Assembly (NCBI RefSeq): GCF_018390645.1 | Contig: NZ_JAHBGC010000038.1 | Span: 1 to 54,295, forward strand | Direction of reading: 5' to 3' | Source: Ancylobacter dichloromethanicus | GTDB taxonomy: Bacteria > Pseudomonadota > Alphaproteobacteria > Rhizobiales > Xanthobacteraceae | Length of the DNA stretch: 54,295 nucleotides | Part shown: piece after piece, positions 27,686 to 39,337 of the stretch | How the letters are laid out: each line of letters opens with the position of its first letter | Position numbering within the stretch: position 1 is the stretch's first letter | Notes under the pieces: generated by a model | Told to the model about the DNA's origin: nothing | What the model saw: the letters and a program-made list of their open reading frames with translations, nothing else | The model's database searches: none | Position numbers and translations under genes: made by a program

Positions 27686-29362
27686 ATGCTGATCGCCCTG
27701 TCGATCAGGGATATCGTGCTGATCGAGCGGCTCGACCTTTCCTTTCATGCCGGCCTCACCGTTCTCACCGGCGAGACCGGCGCCGGCAAGTCGATCCTCC
27801 TCGATGCCTTCACCCTCGCCCTCGGCGGGCGCGGCGACGGCTCGCTGGTGCGCCACGGGGCGGCGCAAGGGCAGGTAACGGCCGAATTCGACCTGGCGCC
27901 CGACCATCCCGTTCGCGGGCTGCTGGCGGAAGCGGGCATCGACGATGACGGCGCCCTTGTGCTGCGGCGGGTGCAGCACGCGGACGGGCGCACCCGCGCC
28001 TTCGTCAACGACCAGTCTGTGAGCGCGCAGATGCTGCGCAATCTCGGCCGGCGGCTGGTCGAGATCCATGGCCAGCACGACGACCGGGCACTGGTCGATC
28101 CCGCCTCGCACCGCACCCTGCTCGACGCCTATGGCGGCCTCGTCCTTCTCGCCGAGGAGGTTGGCGCGGGCTGGCGCCGCTGGCGCGCGGCACGGTCGGA
28201 GGCCGCGAAGGAAAAGGACCGGCTCGATGAGGCCGCCAAGGAGGCCGATTTCATCCGCCATGCGGTGGAGGAGCTGGTTGCGCTTGCCGCCGAGTCCGGT
28301 GAGGAAGATCGGCTCGCGGCGCGCCGCACCGAGATGATGCGGTTCGAGAAGATCGCCACCGACCTCGCCGACGCGCAGGACGCCATCAGCGGCGCCAATT
28401 CGCCGGTCCCCGGGCTTGCGGCGGCGGTGCGCCGGCTGGAGCGGCGGGCCGGTGAGGTCGAGGCGCTGGTGCGGCCGGCGGTGGAGGCGATCGACGCGGC
28501 GCTGAACGCGCTCGACCTTGCCCGCACCCATCTCGACGTGGCGCTGCGCGAGGCCGACTTCGACCCGCATGAGCTTGAAAGGATTGAAGAACGCCTGTTC
28601 GCCCTGCGCGCGGCGGGGCGCAAATACGCCTGCACCGTGGACGACCTGCCCGCCGTGGCGGCGCGCTTCGCCGACCAGCTCGACGCGCTCGACCATGGCG
28701 CGGAGACGCTGAAGGGACTGGAGGCGCGCGCCGCCGAGGCCGAGGCGGCCTATCGCCAGATGGCGCGCGACCTCTCGATGAAACGCCACGCCGCGGCGGC
28801 CGCGCTCGACGACGCGGTGAACGCGGAACTGCCGCCGCTGAAGCTGGAGCGGGCGCGATTCATCACCGAGTGCCAGACCGATGAGGCCGACGGTCAGGCC
28901 GATGGGTACGATCGGATCGAGTTCTGGGTGCGCACCAACCCCGGCACCCGCCCCGGCCCGATGATGAAGGTGGCCTCCGGCGGCGAGCTGGCGCGCTTCC
29001 TGCTGGCGCTGAAGGTGGTGCTGGCGGACAAGGGCTCGGCCCCGACGCTGGTGTTCGACGAGATCGACACCGGGGTGGGCGGCGCGGTGGCGGACGCCAT
29101 TGGCGGCCGGCTCGCCCGGCTCTCGGGCCGGGTGCAGGTGGTGGCGGTCACCCATGCGCCGCAGGTGGCGGCGCGGGCGGGCAATCATTTCCGCATCGCC
29201 AAGGAGGCAATGGCCGATGCCGACCGGGTGGCGACGCGGGTCGCCCCGCTGGCGCCCGACCATCGCCGCGAGGAGATCGCCCGCATGCTGTCCGGCGCCG
29301 AGGTGACCTCCGAGGCCCGCGCGGCCGCCGACAGGCTGCTGAAAGGGGCCGCCGCCGATTGA
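27686..29362 (+). CDS. recN: DNA repair protein RecN
   Basis: The 558-aa SMC-like ATPase has Walker A GETGAGKSILLDA (about residue 30), VEIHGQHDDRAL, a central coiled-coil region (about 160-370) interrupted by a hinge-like part, the ABC signature SGGELARFLLALK (about 431), Walker B TLVFDEIDTGVGG and VTHAPQVAA. RecN acts at double-strand breaks, holding DNA ends and sister chromatids for RecA. The upstream LexA box predicts damage induction. The position after lpxC-bamD is conserved in related genomes. Confidence 0.96.
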   Translation: MLIALSIRDIVLIERLDLSFHAGLTVLTGETGAGKSILLDAFTLALGGRGDGSLVRHGAAQGQVTAEFDLAPDHPVRGLLAEAGIDDDGALVLRRVQHADGRTRAFVNDQSVSAQMLRNLGRRLVEIHGQHDDRALVDPASHRTLLDAYGGLVLLAEEVGAGWRRWRAARSEAAKEKDRLDEAAKEADFIRHAVEELVALAAESGEEDRLAARRTEMMRFEKIATDLADAQDAISGANSPVPGLAAAVRRLERRAGEVEALVRPAVEAIDAALNALDLARTHLDVALREADFDPHELERIEERLFALRAAGRKYACTVDDLPAVAARFADQLDALDHGAETLKGLEARAAEAEAAYRQMARDLSMKRHAAAAALDDAVNAELPPLKLERARFITECQTDEADGQADGYDRIEFWVRTNPGTRPGPMMKVASGGELARFLLALKVVLADKGSAPTLVFDEIDTGVGGAVADAIGGRLARLSGRVQVVAVTHAPQVAARAGNHFRIAKEAMADADRVATRVAPLAPDHRREEIARMLSGAEVTSEARAAADRLLKGAAAD

Positions 29363-29478
29363 TGCCGAAGGCGTGGCGCCAACCCGGCACGCCAACCGGC
29401 GCCACCCCGGTGGCGTTTCTCGCCGAGCTGTCATAATTGACGGCTAAATGACACCGTCCCTCTTGCCGCCGGCCGCAC

Positions 29479-30639
29479 ATGCCCTCATCGAATCTTTCCG
29501 CGCCTGCCGACGACGCTCCGGCCCCCGCCGGCCCCGCTTCGGCGCCGGGCCCCGCCGTGGCGCCCGATTTGACGGTCGTCATTCCCACCTTCAACGAGCG
29601 GGGCAATCTGCAACCGCTGATCGCGCGGCTGCACCGCGTGCTGGCGGGCCTCGCCTGGGAGGCGATCTTCGTCGACGACAATTCGCCCGACGGCACGGCG
29701 GACGCGCTGCGCGCCATCGGCCGGCTCGACCCGCGCATACGCTGCCTGCGGCGGGTGGGGCGGCGCGGGCTGGCCGGGGCCTGCATCGAGGGCATGCTGG
29801 CGGCGCAGGCGCCGGTGGTGGCGGTGATGGACGCCGACCTGCAGCATGACGAGAGCCTGCTGCCGCGCATGCTGGAGGCGATGTCCCAGGGGGCCGAGCT
29901 GGTGGTGGCGACGCGCTACGCGCCGGGCGGCGACGCCGACGGCTTCAGCGGCTGGCGCGGGCTCGGCAGCCGGCTGGCCACGCGGCTGGCGCAGCGCGTG
30001 CTGAAGGTGACCTCGTCGGACCCGATGAGCGGCTTCTTCATGCTGCGCCGCGACAGCGTCGAGCAACTGGCGCCGAAGCTCTCGACCCAGGGGTTCAAGA
30101 TCCTGCTCGACATCCTCGCCACCTCGCGCGGGCGGCTGAAGGTGACGGAGCTGACCTACAGCTTCGGCGTGCGGCAGAGCGGCGACAGCAAGCTCGACAA
30201 CCGGGTGCTGATGGACTTCCTCGGCCTCATCGTCGCCAAGGCCACCGGTGGCCTGGTCTCGCTGCGCTTCCTTTCCTTCGCCACGGTGGGCGCGGCCGGC
30301 CTTGTCGTGCATCTCGCCACGCTGCGGGTCGGCCTCGCCTTCGACCTGCGGTTCCTGGTGGCGCAGGCGATCGCCACGGTGGCGGCGATGACCTTCAACT
30401 ATGTGCTGAACAATGTGCTGACCTATCGCGACCGCCGCCTGTCCGGCTGGGCGTTCCTGCGCGGGCTGCTGGCCTTCTACCTGATCTGCGGGCTCGGCGC
30501 GGCGGCCAATGTCGGCGTCGCCGACTGGGCGTTCTACCAGACCGAGAGATGGTGGCTGGCCGGCATCGCCGGGGCGTGCATCGGCGCGGTGTGGAACTAC
30601 GCCATGAGCCGGGCGCTGGTGTGGAAGGACGCGGCGTGA
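29479..30639 (+). CDS. Polyprenyl-phosphate sugar synthase-like GT2 fused to GtrA domain
   Basis: Residues about 30-240 form a DPM1-type GT2 glycosyltransferase: VVIPTFNERGNL, FVDDNSPDGTADAL, MDADLQHDE with the metal-binding Asp pair, and DPMSGFFMLRR. Residues about 255-382 form a GtrA-like domain with four membrane helices (FNYVLNNVLTYRDRR in the middle). Such fusions make a polyprenyl-phosphate-linked sugar, probably for use outside the cytoplasm. The sugar cannot be told. The gene ends in a 4-base overlap with the GT-C gene, so the two likely form a donor-plus-transferase module. Confidence 0.88.
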   Translation: MPSSNLSAPADDAPAPAGPASAPGPAVAPDLTVVIPTFNERGNLQPLIARLHRVLAGLAWEAIFVDDNSPDGTADALRAIGRLDPRIRCLRRVGRRGLAGACIEGMLAAQAPVVAVMDADLQHDESLLPRMLEAMSQGAELVVATRYAPGGDADGFSGWRGLGSRLATRLAQRVLKVTSSDPMSGFFMLRRDSVEQLAPKLSTQGFKILLDILATSRGRLKVTELTYSFGVRQSGDSKLDNRVLMDFLGLIVAKATGGLVSLRFLSFATVGAAGLVVHLATLRVGLAFDLRFLVAQAIATVAAMTFNYVLNNVLTYRDRRLSGWAFLRGLLAFYLICGLGAAANVGVADWAFYQTERWWLAGIAGACIGAVWNYAMSRALVWKDAA

Positions 30640-32201
30640 GCGCGCCGTCCGCCGCTTCGCCCCCCTCCGGCGTCTCCGTCACCACCGCGCAGGCGACGCG
30701 CGGCGCGCTGGCGATCATCGCGGCGCTGCTGGCCTTCCGGCTGGCGCTCGCCGCCTTCGTGCCGCTGGTGCCGGACGAGGCCTATTACGCGCTGTGGGCG
30801 CAGGGGCTCTCGGCCGGCTATTTCGACCACCCGCCGATGATCGCCTTCTTCATCCGCGGCGGCCAGATGCTGGTCGGCGACACGGCTTTGGGCGTGCGGC
30901 TGCTGTGCGTGCTCTCGGTGATCCCGGCCAGCTTCTTCATCTGGCGCGCGGCGGAGGAATGGCTGGAGGACCGGAACGCCGGGGCGCTGGCGGCGGTGCT
31001 CTACAACGTCACCATCTTCGGTTTTCTCGGCATGACGCTGGCGACGCCGGACGCGCCGCTGGCGCTGTTCTGCGCCGCCATGGCGTGGGGAGCGGTGCGG
31101 GTGCTGCGCAATCCCTCGCCGCCGGCCTGGCTGGCCATGGGCGTGGCGACGGGGCTGGCGCTGCAGTCGAAATATTCCGGGCTGATGCTGGCCGGCGCCT
31201 TCGCGCTGGCGGTGCTGGCGCTGGCGCCGCTGCGGCGGCAATTGCTCACCCCCTGGCCGTGGGTGGCGGGGCTGGTGGCGGTGCTGGTGTTCGCGCCCAA
31301 TCTGGCCTGGAACGCCGCCCATGATTGGGAAACCTTCACCAAGCAGGGCGGGCGGGTGACGGCGCAGGCGCGCTTCCGGCCGCAATTCCTGCCGGAATTC
31401 ATCGGATCGCAGATCGGGCTGGCGACGCCGCTGGTCTTCCTGTTCGCCGTGATCGGCCTGCTGCCGCGCGGGGCGCGCGCCTTCCGCCCGGGCGGGGCGC
31501 GGGGGCTGCTCATGGTCCTGCTGCTGGTGCCCCTGGCCTATTTCGCCTGGCACTCGCTGCGCGGGCGGGTGGAGGGCAATTGGGTGGGCTTTCTCTACCC
31601 GCTGCTGGCCATCGCCGCGGCGGCGGGGCTGCTGGCACCGGCAAGGACGCCGGCCCGCTGGCTTGACGGCATCCACGGTGCCCGGCTGAGGCGGGCGACG
31701 GTGCCGCTGGCGCTGGGGCTGGTGCTGGCGCTGGGGCTCTACGCCCTGTTCCTTCCCACCCCGCTGGGGGGAGCGAAGGACGCGATACTGAGGATGACGC
31801 GCGGCTGGCCGGAATTCGCCGCCGCCATCGACGCCCGGCGGCGGGAGATCGGCGCCAGCGCGATCCTGACCAATGACTACCAGATGACGGCGATGCTGAA
31901 GCGGCAACTGCCCGGCGTGATGGTCCAGCAATTCGACGAGCGGGCGCGCTACGCCTTCATGGACGAGCCGGATGTGCTCGCCCAGCCCGGCCCGCTGCTG
32001 CTGGTGCTCTCCAGCTATCGCGGGTTCCAGCTGATCCACGAGACCTTTGGCGAGCGCCACGACCTCGGCGCGGTTTCGCGGGGCTATCGCGGCGTGACGC
32101 TGCCGCCCGTGCCGCTCTACCGGCTCGACCGCGCGGCCCCGCCCGCGCCGGCCAAGCCTACGCCGCCCAAGCCTACGCCGGCGGCGCCGGCCGCGCCCTG
32201 A
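30636..32201 (+). CDS. GT-C membrane glycosyltransferase (GT39/GT83, ArnT-like)
   Basis: The 521-aa protein begins with a GTG that overlaps the preceding stop. After a short Ala/Ser-rich lead it has about ten to eleven membrane helices. The first periplasmic loop carries PDEAYYALWAQGLSAGYFDHPPM, whose DE pair and DHPP motif are typical of PMT_2/ArnT-like enzymes that use polyprenyl-phosphate sugars. A periplasmic C-terminal domain (about 395-505) precedes a Pro/Lys/Ala-rich tail. Lipid A, another envelope glycolipid or a protein could be the acceptor; the sequence does not decide. Confidence 0.87.
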   Translation: MSAPSAASPPSGVSVTTAQATRGALAIIAALLAFRLALAAFVPLVPDEAYYALWAQGLSAGYFDHPPMIAFFIRGGQMLVGDTALGVRLLCVLSVIPASFFIWRAAEEWLEDRNAGALAAVLYNVTIFGFLGMTLATPDAPLALFCAAMAWGAVRVLRNPSPPAWLAMGVATGLALQSKYSGLMLAGAFALAVLALAPLRRQLLTPWPWVAGLVAVLVFAPNLAWNAAHDWETFTKQGGRVTAQARFRPQFLPEFIGSQIGLATPLVFLFAVIGLLPRGARAFRPGGARGLLMVLLLVPLAYFAWHSLRGRVEGNWVGFLYPLLAIAAAAGLLAPARTPARWLDGIHGARLRRATVPLALGLVLALGLYALFLPTPLGGAKDAILRMTRGWPEFAAAIDARRREIGASAILTNDYQMTAMLKRQLPGVMVQQFDERARYAFMDEPDVLAQPGPLLLVLSSYRGFQLIHETFGERHDLGAVSRGYRGVTLPPVPLYRLDRAAPPAPAKPTPPKPTPAAPAAP

Positions 32202-32278
32202 CCGGGCACTTGAGGCCGCCGCCGATTTCTGGAAAGGGAGAGGGAGCCCGGCGGGGTTCCCGCCCGTGCCAGCGGTGA

Positions 32279-34531
<2,253 letters not shown>

Positions 34532-34553
34532 GCCGGCGGGTCCGAGAACGCAG

Positions 34554-34587
34554 AAAAGCCGCCGCGGGGGGAGACGCGGCGGCTTTT
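34554..34587. terminator. Bidirectional terminator between ligA and the DUF3309 gene
   Basis: A perfect 13-bp stem (34554-34566 with 34575-34587) has an 8-nt purine loop and is flanked by four A on one side and four T on the other. It can end both ligA and the convergent small gene. Confidence 0.92.
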
Positions 34588-34606
34588 CCAGTCCGGCGTG
34601 CGACGG

Positions 34607-34759
34607 TCAGAGGCGGCCGGTAAGCATCATCACGATCAGGATCACCAGCAGGACGGTGACGAGACCGCTCGGGCCATAACCCCAACTGCGGCTGTAGCCC
34701 CAGCTCGGCAGGGCACCGACAAGTATCAGGATAAGAATAACAATAAGAATGGTCGTCAT
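34607..34759 (-). CDS. DUF3309 small membrane protein
   Basis: The protein is 50 aa: MTTILIVILILILVGALP is one membrane segment, SWGYSRSWGYGPSG is the family signature, and TVLLVILIVMMLTGRL is a second. The start is fixed by GGAGAGG 5-8 nt upstream and by the family; a longer frame reaching 34846 is not supported. Function is unknown; small hydrophobic proteins of this type are common in alpha- and betaproteobacteria. Base use is more AT-rich than its neighbours, as expected for a hydrophobic peptide. Confidence 0.85.
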   Translation of the reverse strand: MTTILIVILILILVGALPSWGYSRSWGYGPSGLVTVLLVILIVMMLTGRL

Positions 34760-34886
34760 CTGCCTCTCCAGCAATCCCGTTACATCGGTCGCGGGAATAA
34801 CGTCTCCGGCAGGCGAAGGTTCCATTGAACCTTTTTCGTCTCGCATCTATCCGTCGGGCCGGTAAAAACCGCTCGGGCGCCGCCCG

Positions 34887-36719
34887 TCAGCCCCCGAGCG
34901 GGGCGGTTGCCGCCTCCAGCCAGAGGCGCGTGCCCTCGTCGAGCAGCGGGCCGATTTCCGCCCGCACCCGGGCGTGATAGGCGTCGAGCCAGGCGGTCTC
35001 GTCCGGGGTGAGCCGTGCAGGCTCGATGCCGCGCCGGTCGAACGGGGCCAGCGTCAGCGTCTCGAAGGCCAGCAGCGCCTTTTCCGCCCCCTCGATCGCC
35101 GGGCCGTCGACCACGATCTCCAGATTCTCCAGCCGGATGCCGTAGGCGCCGGCCTTGTAGTAGCCGGGCTCGTTGGAGAGCACCATGCCGCGCGCCAGCG
35201 CCACCGTGCCGAGCCGGGAAATGCGCGCCGGCCCTTCATGCACCGAGAGATAGGCGCCGACGCCGTGGCCGGTGCCGTGGTCGAAATCGAGCCCCGCCGC
35301 CCACAGGTGCTGGCGGGCGAAGCTGTCGAGCTGGGCGCCGGTGGTGCCGCGCGGGAACACGGCGCGGGCGATGGCGATGTGCCCCTTGAGCACCCGGGTG
35401 AAGCGGTCGCGCATTTCCGCGCTGGCCGTGCCGACGACGAGGGTGCGGGTGACGTCGGTGGTACCGTCCTCATATTGCGCGCCGGAATCGATGAGGAACA
35501 GCTCGTCGGGCCGAACCGGCCGGTTGGTCGCCTCGCTGACCCGGTAATGCACGATGGCGCCATTGGGTCCCGCGCCGGAAATGCTGGGGAAGGAAATGTC
35601 CTTCAGCGCGCCGGTGTCGCGGCGGAAAGTCTCCAGCGCGCACACCGCGTCAATCTCGGTCAGCGTGCCCTTGGGCGCCTCGGTGTCGAACCAGGCGAGG
35701 AAGCGGGCGAGCGCCGCGCCGTCGCGCCGATGCGCGGCGCGCATGCCAGCCAGTTCCGCCGCGTTCTTCGCCGCCTGCATCAGCGCCACCGGGCTGGCGC
35801 CGCTGGAGACCTTGCCGCCGGCGGCCTCGATCCGCGCGGCGAGCAGCGAGGGGGCGGTCGACTGGTCGAGCCGCACCGTGGCGCCGCCCGACGCCGCCAT
35901 TTCTACCGCGCGCTCCAGCAGCACCGGCTCGGCGATTTCGGTAAACTGCGCGAGGGCGTCGCGGGCAGTGTTGGAGAGCTTGCGGCCGTCGACGAACAGG
36001 GTCGGGCGCCCGCTTTGCGGCACCAGCGCCCAGGACAGCGGCAGCGGGGTGAAGGCGACGTCGCCGCCGCGAATGTTGAAGGTCCAGGCGACCGAATGCG
36101 GATCGGAGAGCACCAGCGCGTCGAGCTTCTGCTCGCCCAGCGCCGCCTGCACGCGGCCGATCTTGTCCGGGGCGCTCTCGCCGGCCAGCGCCGGGTCGCG
36201 CAGGGTGACCGGGGCCAGCGGCGCCGCCGGGCGGTCGTGCCACACCGCGTCCAGCGGGTTGCCGTCGACCGCGACCAGCGTCGCCCCGGCGCTGGTCGCC
36301 GCGCGGCGCAGCTTCTGCTCGCCCTCCACCGTGGTCAGCCACGGGTCGTAGCCGAAATGGGTGCCGGCGGTGAGGTGCTTTTCCAGCCAGCGCTCCGGCG
36401 CGGTCTCGGCCAGCGGCACCACCTCGAAGGAGGCGGGGTCGACCTGCGCGGCGGCCTGCAGCGTGTAGCGGCCGTCGACCACGATCGCCGCCTCGTCGCG
36501 CAGCACCAGGGCGACGCCGGCCGAGCCGGTGAAGCCGGTGAGCCAGGCGAGCCGCTCGTCGCTGGGGGGCACATATTCGTTCTGGTGCGCGTCGGCGCGG
36601 GGCACGATGAAGCCGTCCAGCCCGCGCCGCCCCAGTTCCTCCCGCAGGAGCCGGAGCCGGGCGGTGCCCAGAGCGGGGGCGGCGGAATCGGCGAAGGTCT
36701 GGAACTTGGCTTCGAACAT
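34887..36719 (-). CDS. pepP: Xaa-Pro aminopeptidase, M24B family
   Basis: The 610-aa protein has two creatinase-like N-terminal domains (about 15-310) and a pita-bread M24 domain. Dimetal ligands are visible in LIDSGAQYEDGTTDVTRT (two Asp), HGTGHGVGAYLSVHEGP, SNEPGYY and RLENLEIV. It resembles the long, three-domain eukaryotic-type aminopeptidase P and removes an N-terminal residue before Pro. The first Met lies directly before a Phe/Gln-rich helix typical of the family. It lies upstream of the DUF3309 gene on the same strand and downstream of dgdA. Confidence 0.9.
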   Translation of the reverse strand: MFEAKFQTFADSAAPALGTARLRLLREELGRRGLDGFIVPRADAHQNEYVPPSDERLAWLTGFTGSAGVALVLRDEAAIVVDGRYTLQAAAQVDPASFEVVPLAETAPERWLEKHLTAGTHFGYDPWLTTVEGEQKLRRAATSAGATLVAVDGNPLDAVWHDRPAAPLAPVTLRDPALAGESAPDKIGRVQAALGEQKLDALVLSDPHSVAWTFNIRGGDVAFTPLPLSWALVPQSGRPTLFVDGRKLSNTARDALAQFTEIAEPVLLERAVEMAASGGATVRLDQSTAPSLLAARIEAAGGKVSSGASPVALMQAAKNAAELAGMRAAHRRDGAALARFLAWFDTEAPKGTLTEIDAVCALETFRRDTGALKDISFPSISGAGPNGAIVHYRVSEATNRPVRPDELFLIDSGAQYEDGTTDVTRTLVVGTASAEMRDRFTRVLKGHIAIARAVFPRGTTGAQLDSFARQHLWAAGLDFDHGTGHGVGAYLSVHEGPARISRLGTVALARGMVLSNEPGYYKAGAYGIRLENLEIVVDGPAIEGAEKALLAFETLTLAPFDRRGIEPARLTPDETAWLDAYHARVRAEIGPLLDEGTRLWLEAATAPLGG

Positions 36720-36907
36720 GGATGGCCTTGGACAGGTGCTGCACGGGCAGATTTTCGCGCGATCAGACCATGCCCGGCCGGCGGATGCCAGCGCCGTTCC
36801 CGCCGTTGGCCGCCGAAGCGCTTTCCCTGGGTCCCGGATCGGCGCCCATCCTGTGCGGTTGTCCGGAACCCGGAGAAACGCCTTGGTAGCTGTCGCCGGT
36901 GACGGCG

Positions 36908-38350
<1,443 letters not shown>

Positions 38351-38373
38351 CTATCGAGAGAATTGATACCCAC

Positions 38374-39231
38374 ATGCCGAAGCCGCCGGATCTCGACCTC
38401 GCACTGCTCAGGAGCTTCGCCATCGTGGCGCGCACGGGGTCGATCAGCGGCGCCTGCCTGCAGATCGGCCGCACCCAATCGGCGCTGAGCATGCAGATGC
38501 ACCGGCTGGAGAGCGCCATCGGGCAGCCGCTGCTGCACCGCAGCGGCTCCGGGGTCCGGCTCACCACGGCGGGCGAGAAGCTGCTGGTGCATGCCGAGGC
38601 GCTGCTGGCCCGGCACGACGAGATCCTCGCCGACATGGTGGGGACGGGCCTGCGCGGCTCGGTGAGCTTCGGCTGCCCGGAGGACTATTCGGCCGCCTTC
38701 CTGCCCGAACTGCTGCGCGGCTTCTGCGCCCGCCATCCCGAGGTCGAGCTGCGCATGGTGTGCGCGCCGACGCTGGAGTTGCGCCCGCTGCTGCACCGCC
38801 GGCAGATCGAGATGGCGCTGGTCTCGGTCCCCGATCCGGCGGGCCGCGAGGTGATCAGGCCGGCGGAATTGGTCTGGGTGGCGAACGAGCCGCAGCCGGC
38901 GGTGCTGCGGCAGGCCAGCCTGCCGCTGGCGCTTTCCGCGCCGTTGACGCTCGACTACCGCGCCGCCTGCGCGGCGATGGAGGCGGTGGGGCGGCGCTAC
39001 CGGGTGGCCTTTGCCAGCAACAGCCTCGCCGGGCTGATCGCCATCGCCCGCTCCGGCCATGCGATCAGCGTGCTGACCGGCATGGCGGTGCCGGCGGACC
39101 TGCATGTCGTGACCGCCGGGGTGCCGGCGCTGCCGCGCATCGGCATCGCGCTGGAATATGCCGACCCGCGCCCCTCCCTTGCGGTGCGGGCGCTGGGGGG
39201 GCACATAGGCGCGGTGCTGCCGACGCTCTGA
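38374..39231 (+). CDS. dgdR: LysR-family regulator, DgdR type
   Basis: The 285-aa protein has an N-terminal winged helix-turn-helix (LDLALLRSFAIVARTGSISGAC, then QSALSMQMHRLESAIGQPLLHR) and a LysR substrate-binding domain (about 95-280). It diverges from dgdA over a 101-bp gap. In B. cepacia DgdR is a LysR protein that represses dgdA until a dialkylglycine is present; the same role here is inferred from position. The start at 38374 gives the usual LysR N-terminus, ahead of which the frame is open but unrelated. Confidence 0.88.
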   Translation: MPKPPDLDLALLRSFAIVARTGSISGACLQIGRTQSALSMQMHRLESAIGQPLLHRSGSGVRLTTAGEKLLVHAEALLARHDEILADMVGTGLRGSVSFGCPEDYSAAFLPELLRGFCARHPEVELRMVCAPTLELRPLLHRRQIEMALVSVPDPAGREVIRPAELVWVANEPQPAVLRQASLPLALSAPLTLDYRAACAAMEAVGRRYRVAFASNSLAGLIAIARSGHAISVLTGMAVPADLHVVTAGVPALPRIGIALEYADPRPSLAVRALGGHIGAVLPTL

Positions 39232-39337
39232 CAAGGCGGCGCGGCCGGCTTTGCCGGTCCGGCGCCCGGGCGAATGTCGCGCCGGCCTCGCCAAACCGGC
39301 ATGCCGGTGCCATTTTGTTCCCATAGAATCATCCGTC

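Noticed and set aside
34760..34846. 29-residue N-terminal extension of the DUF3309 protein
   Set aside because: GGAGAGG and the family start both point to the ATG at 34759.
39308..39337. Possible LexA box upstream of pcrA (GTTC half-site)
   Set aside because: Only one half-site is present; the second position reads ATCA, so the consensus is not met.
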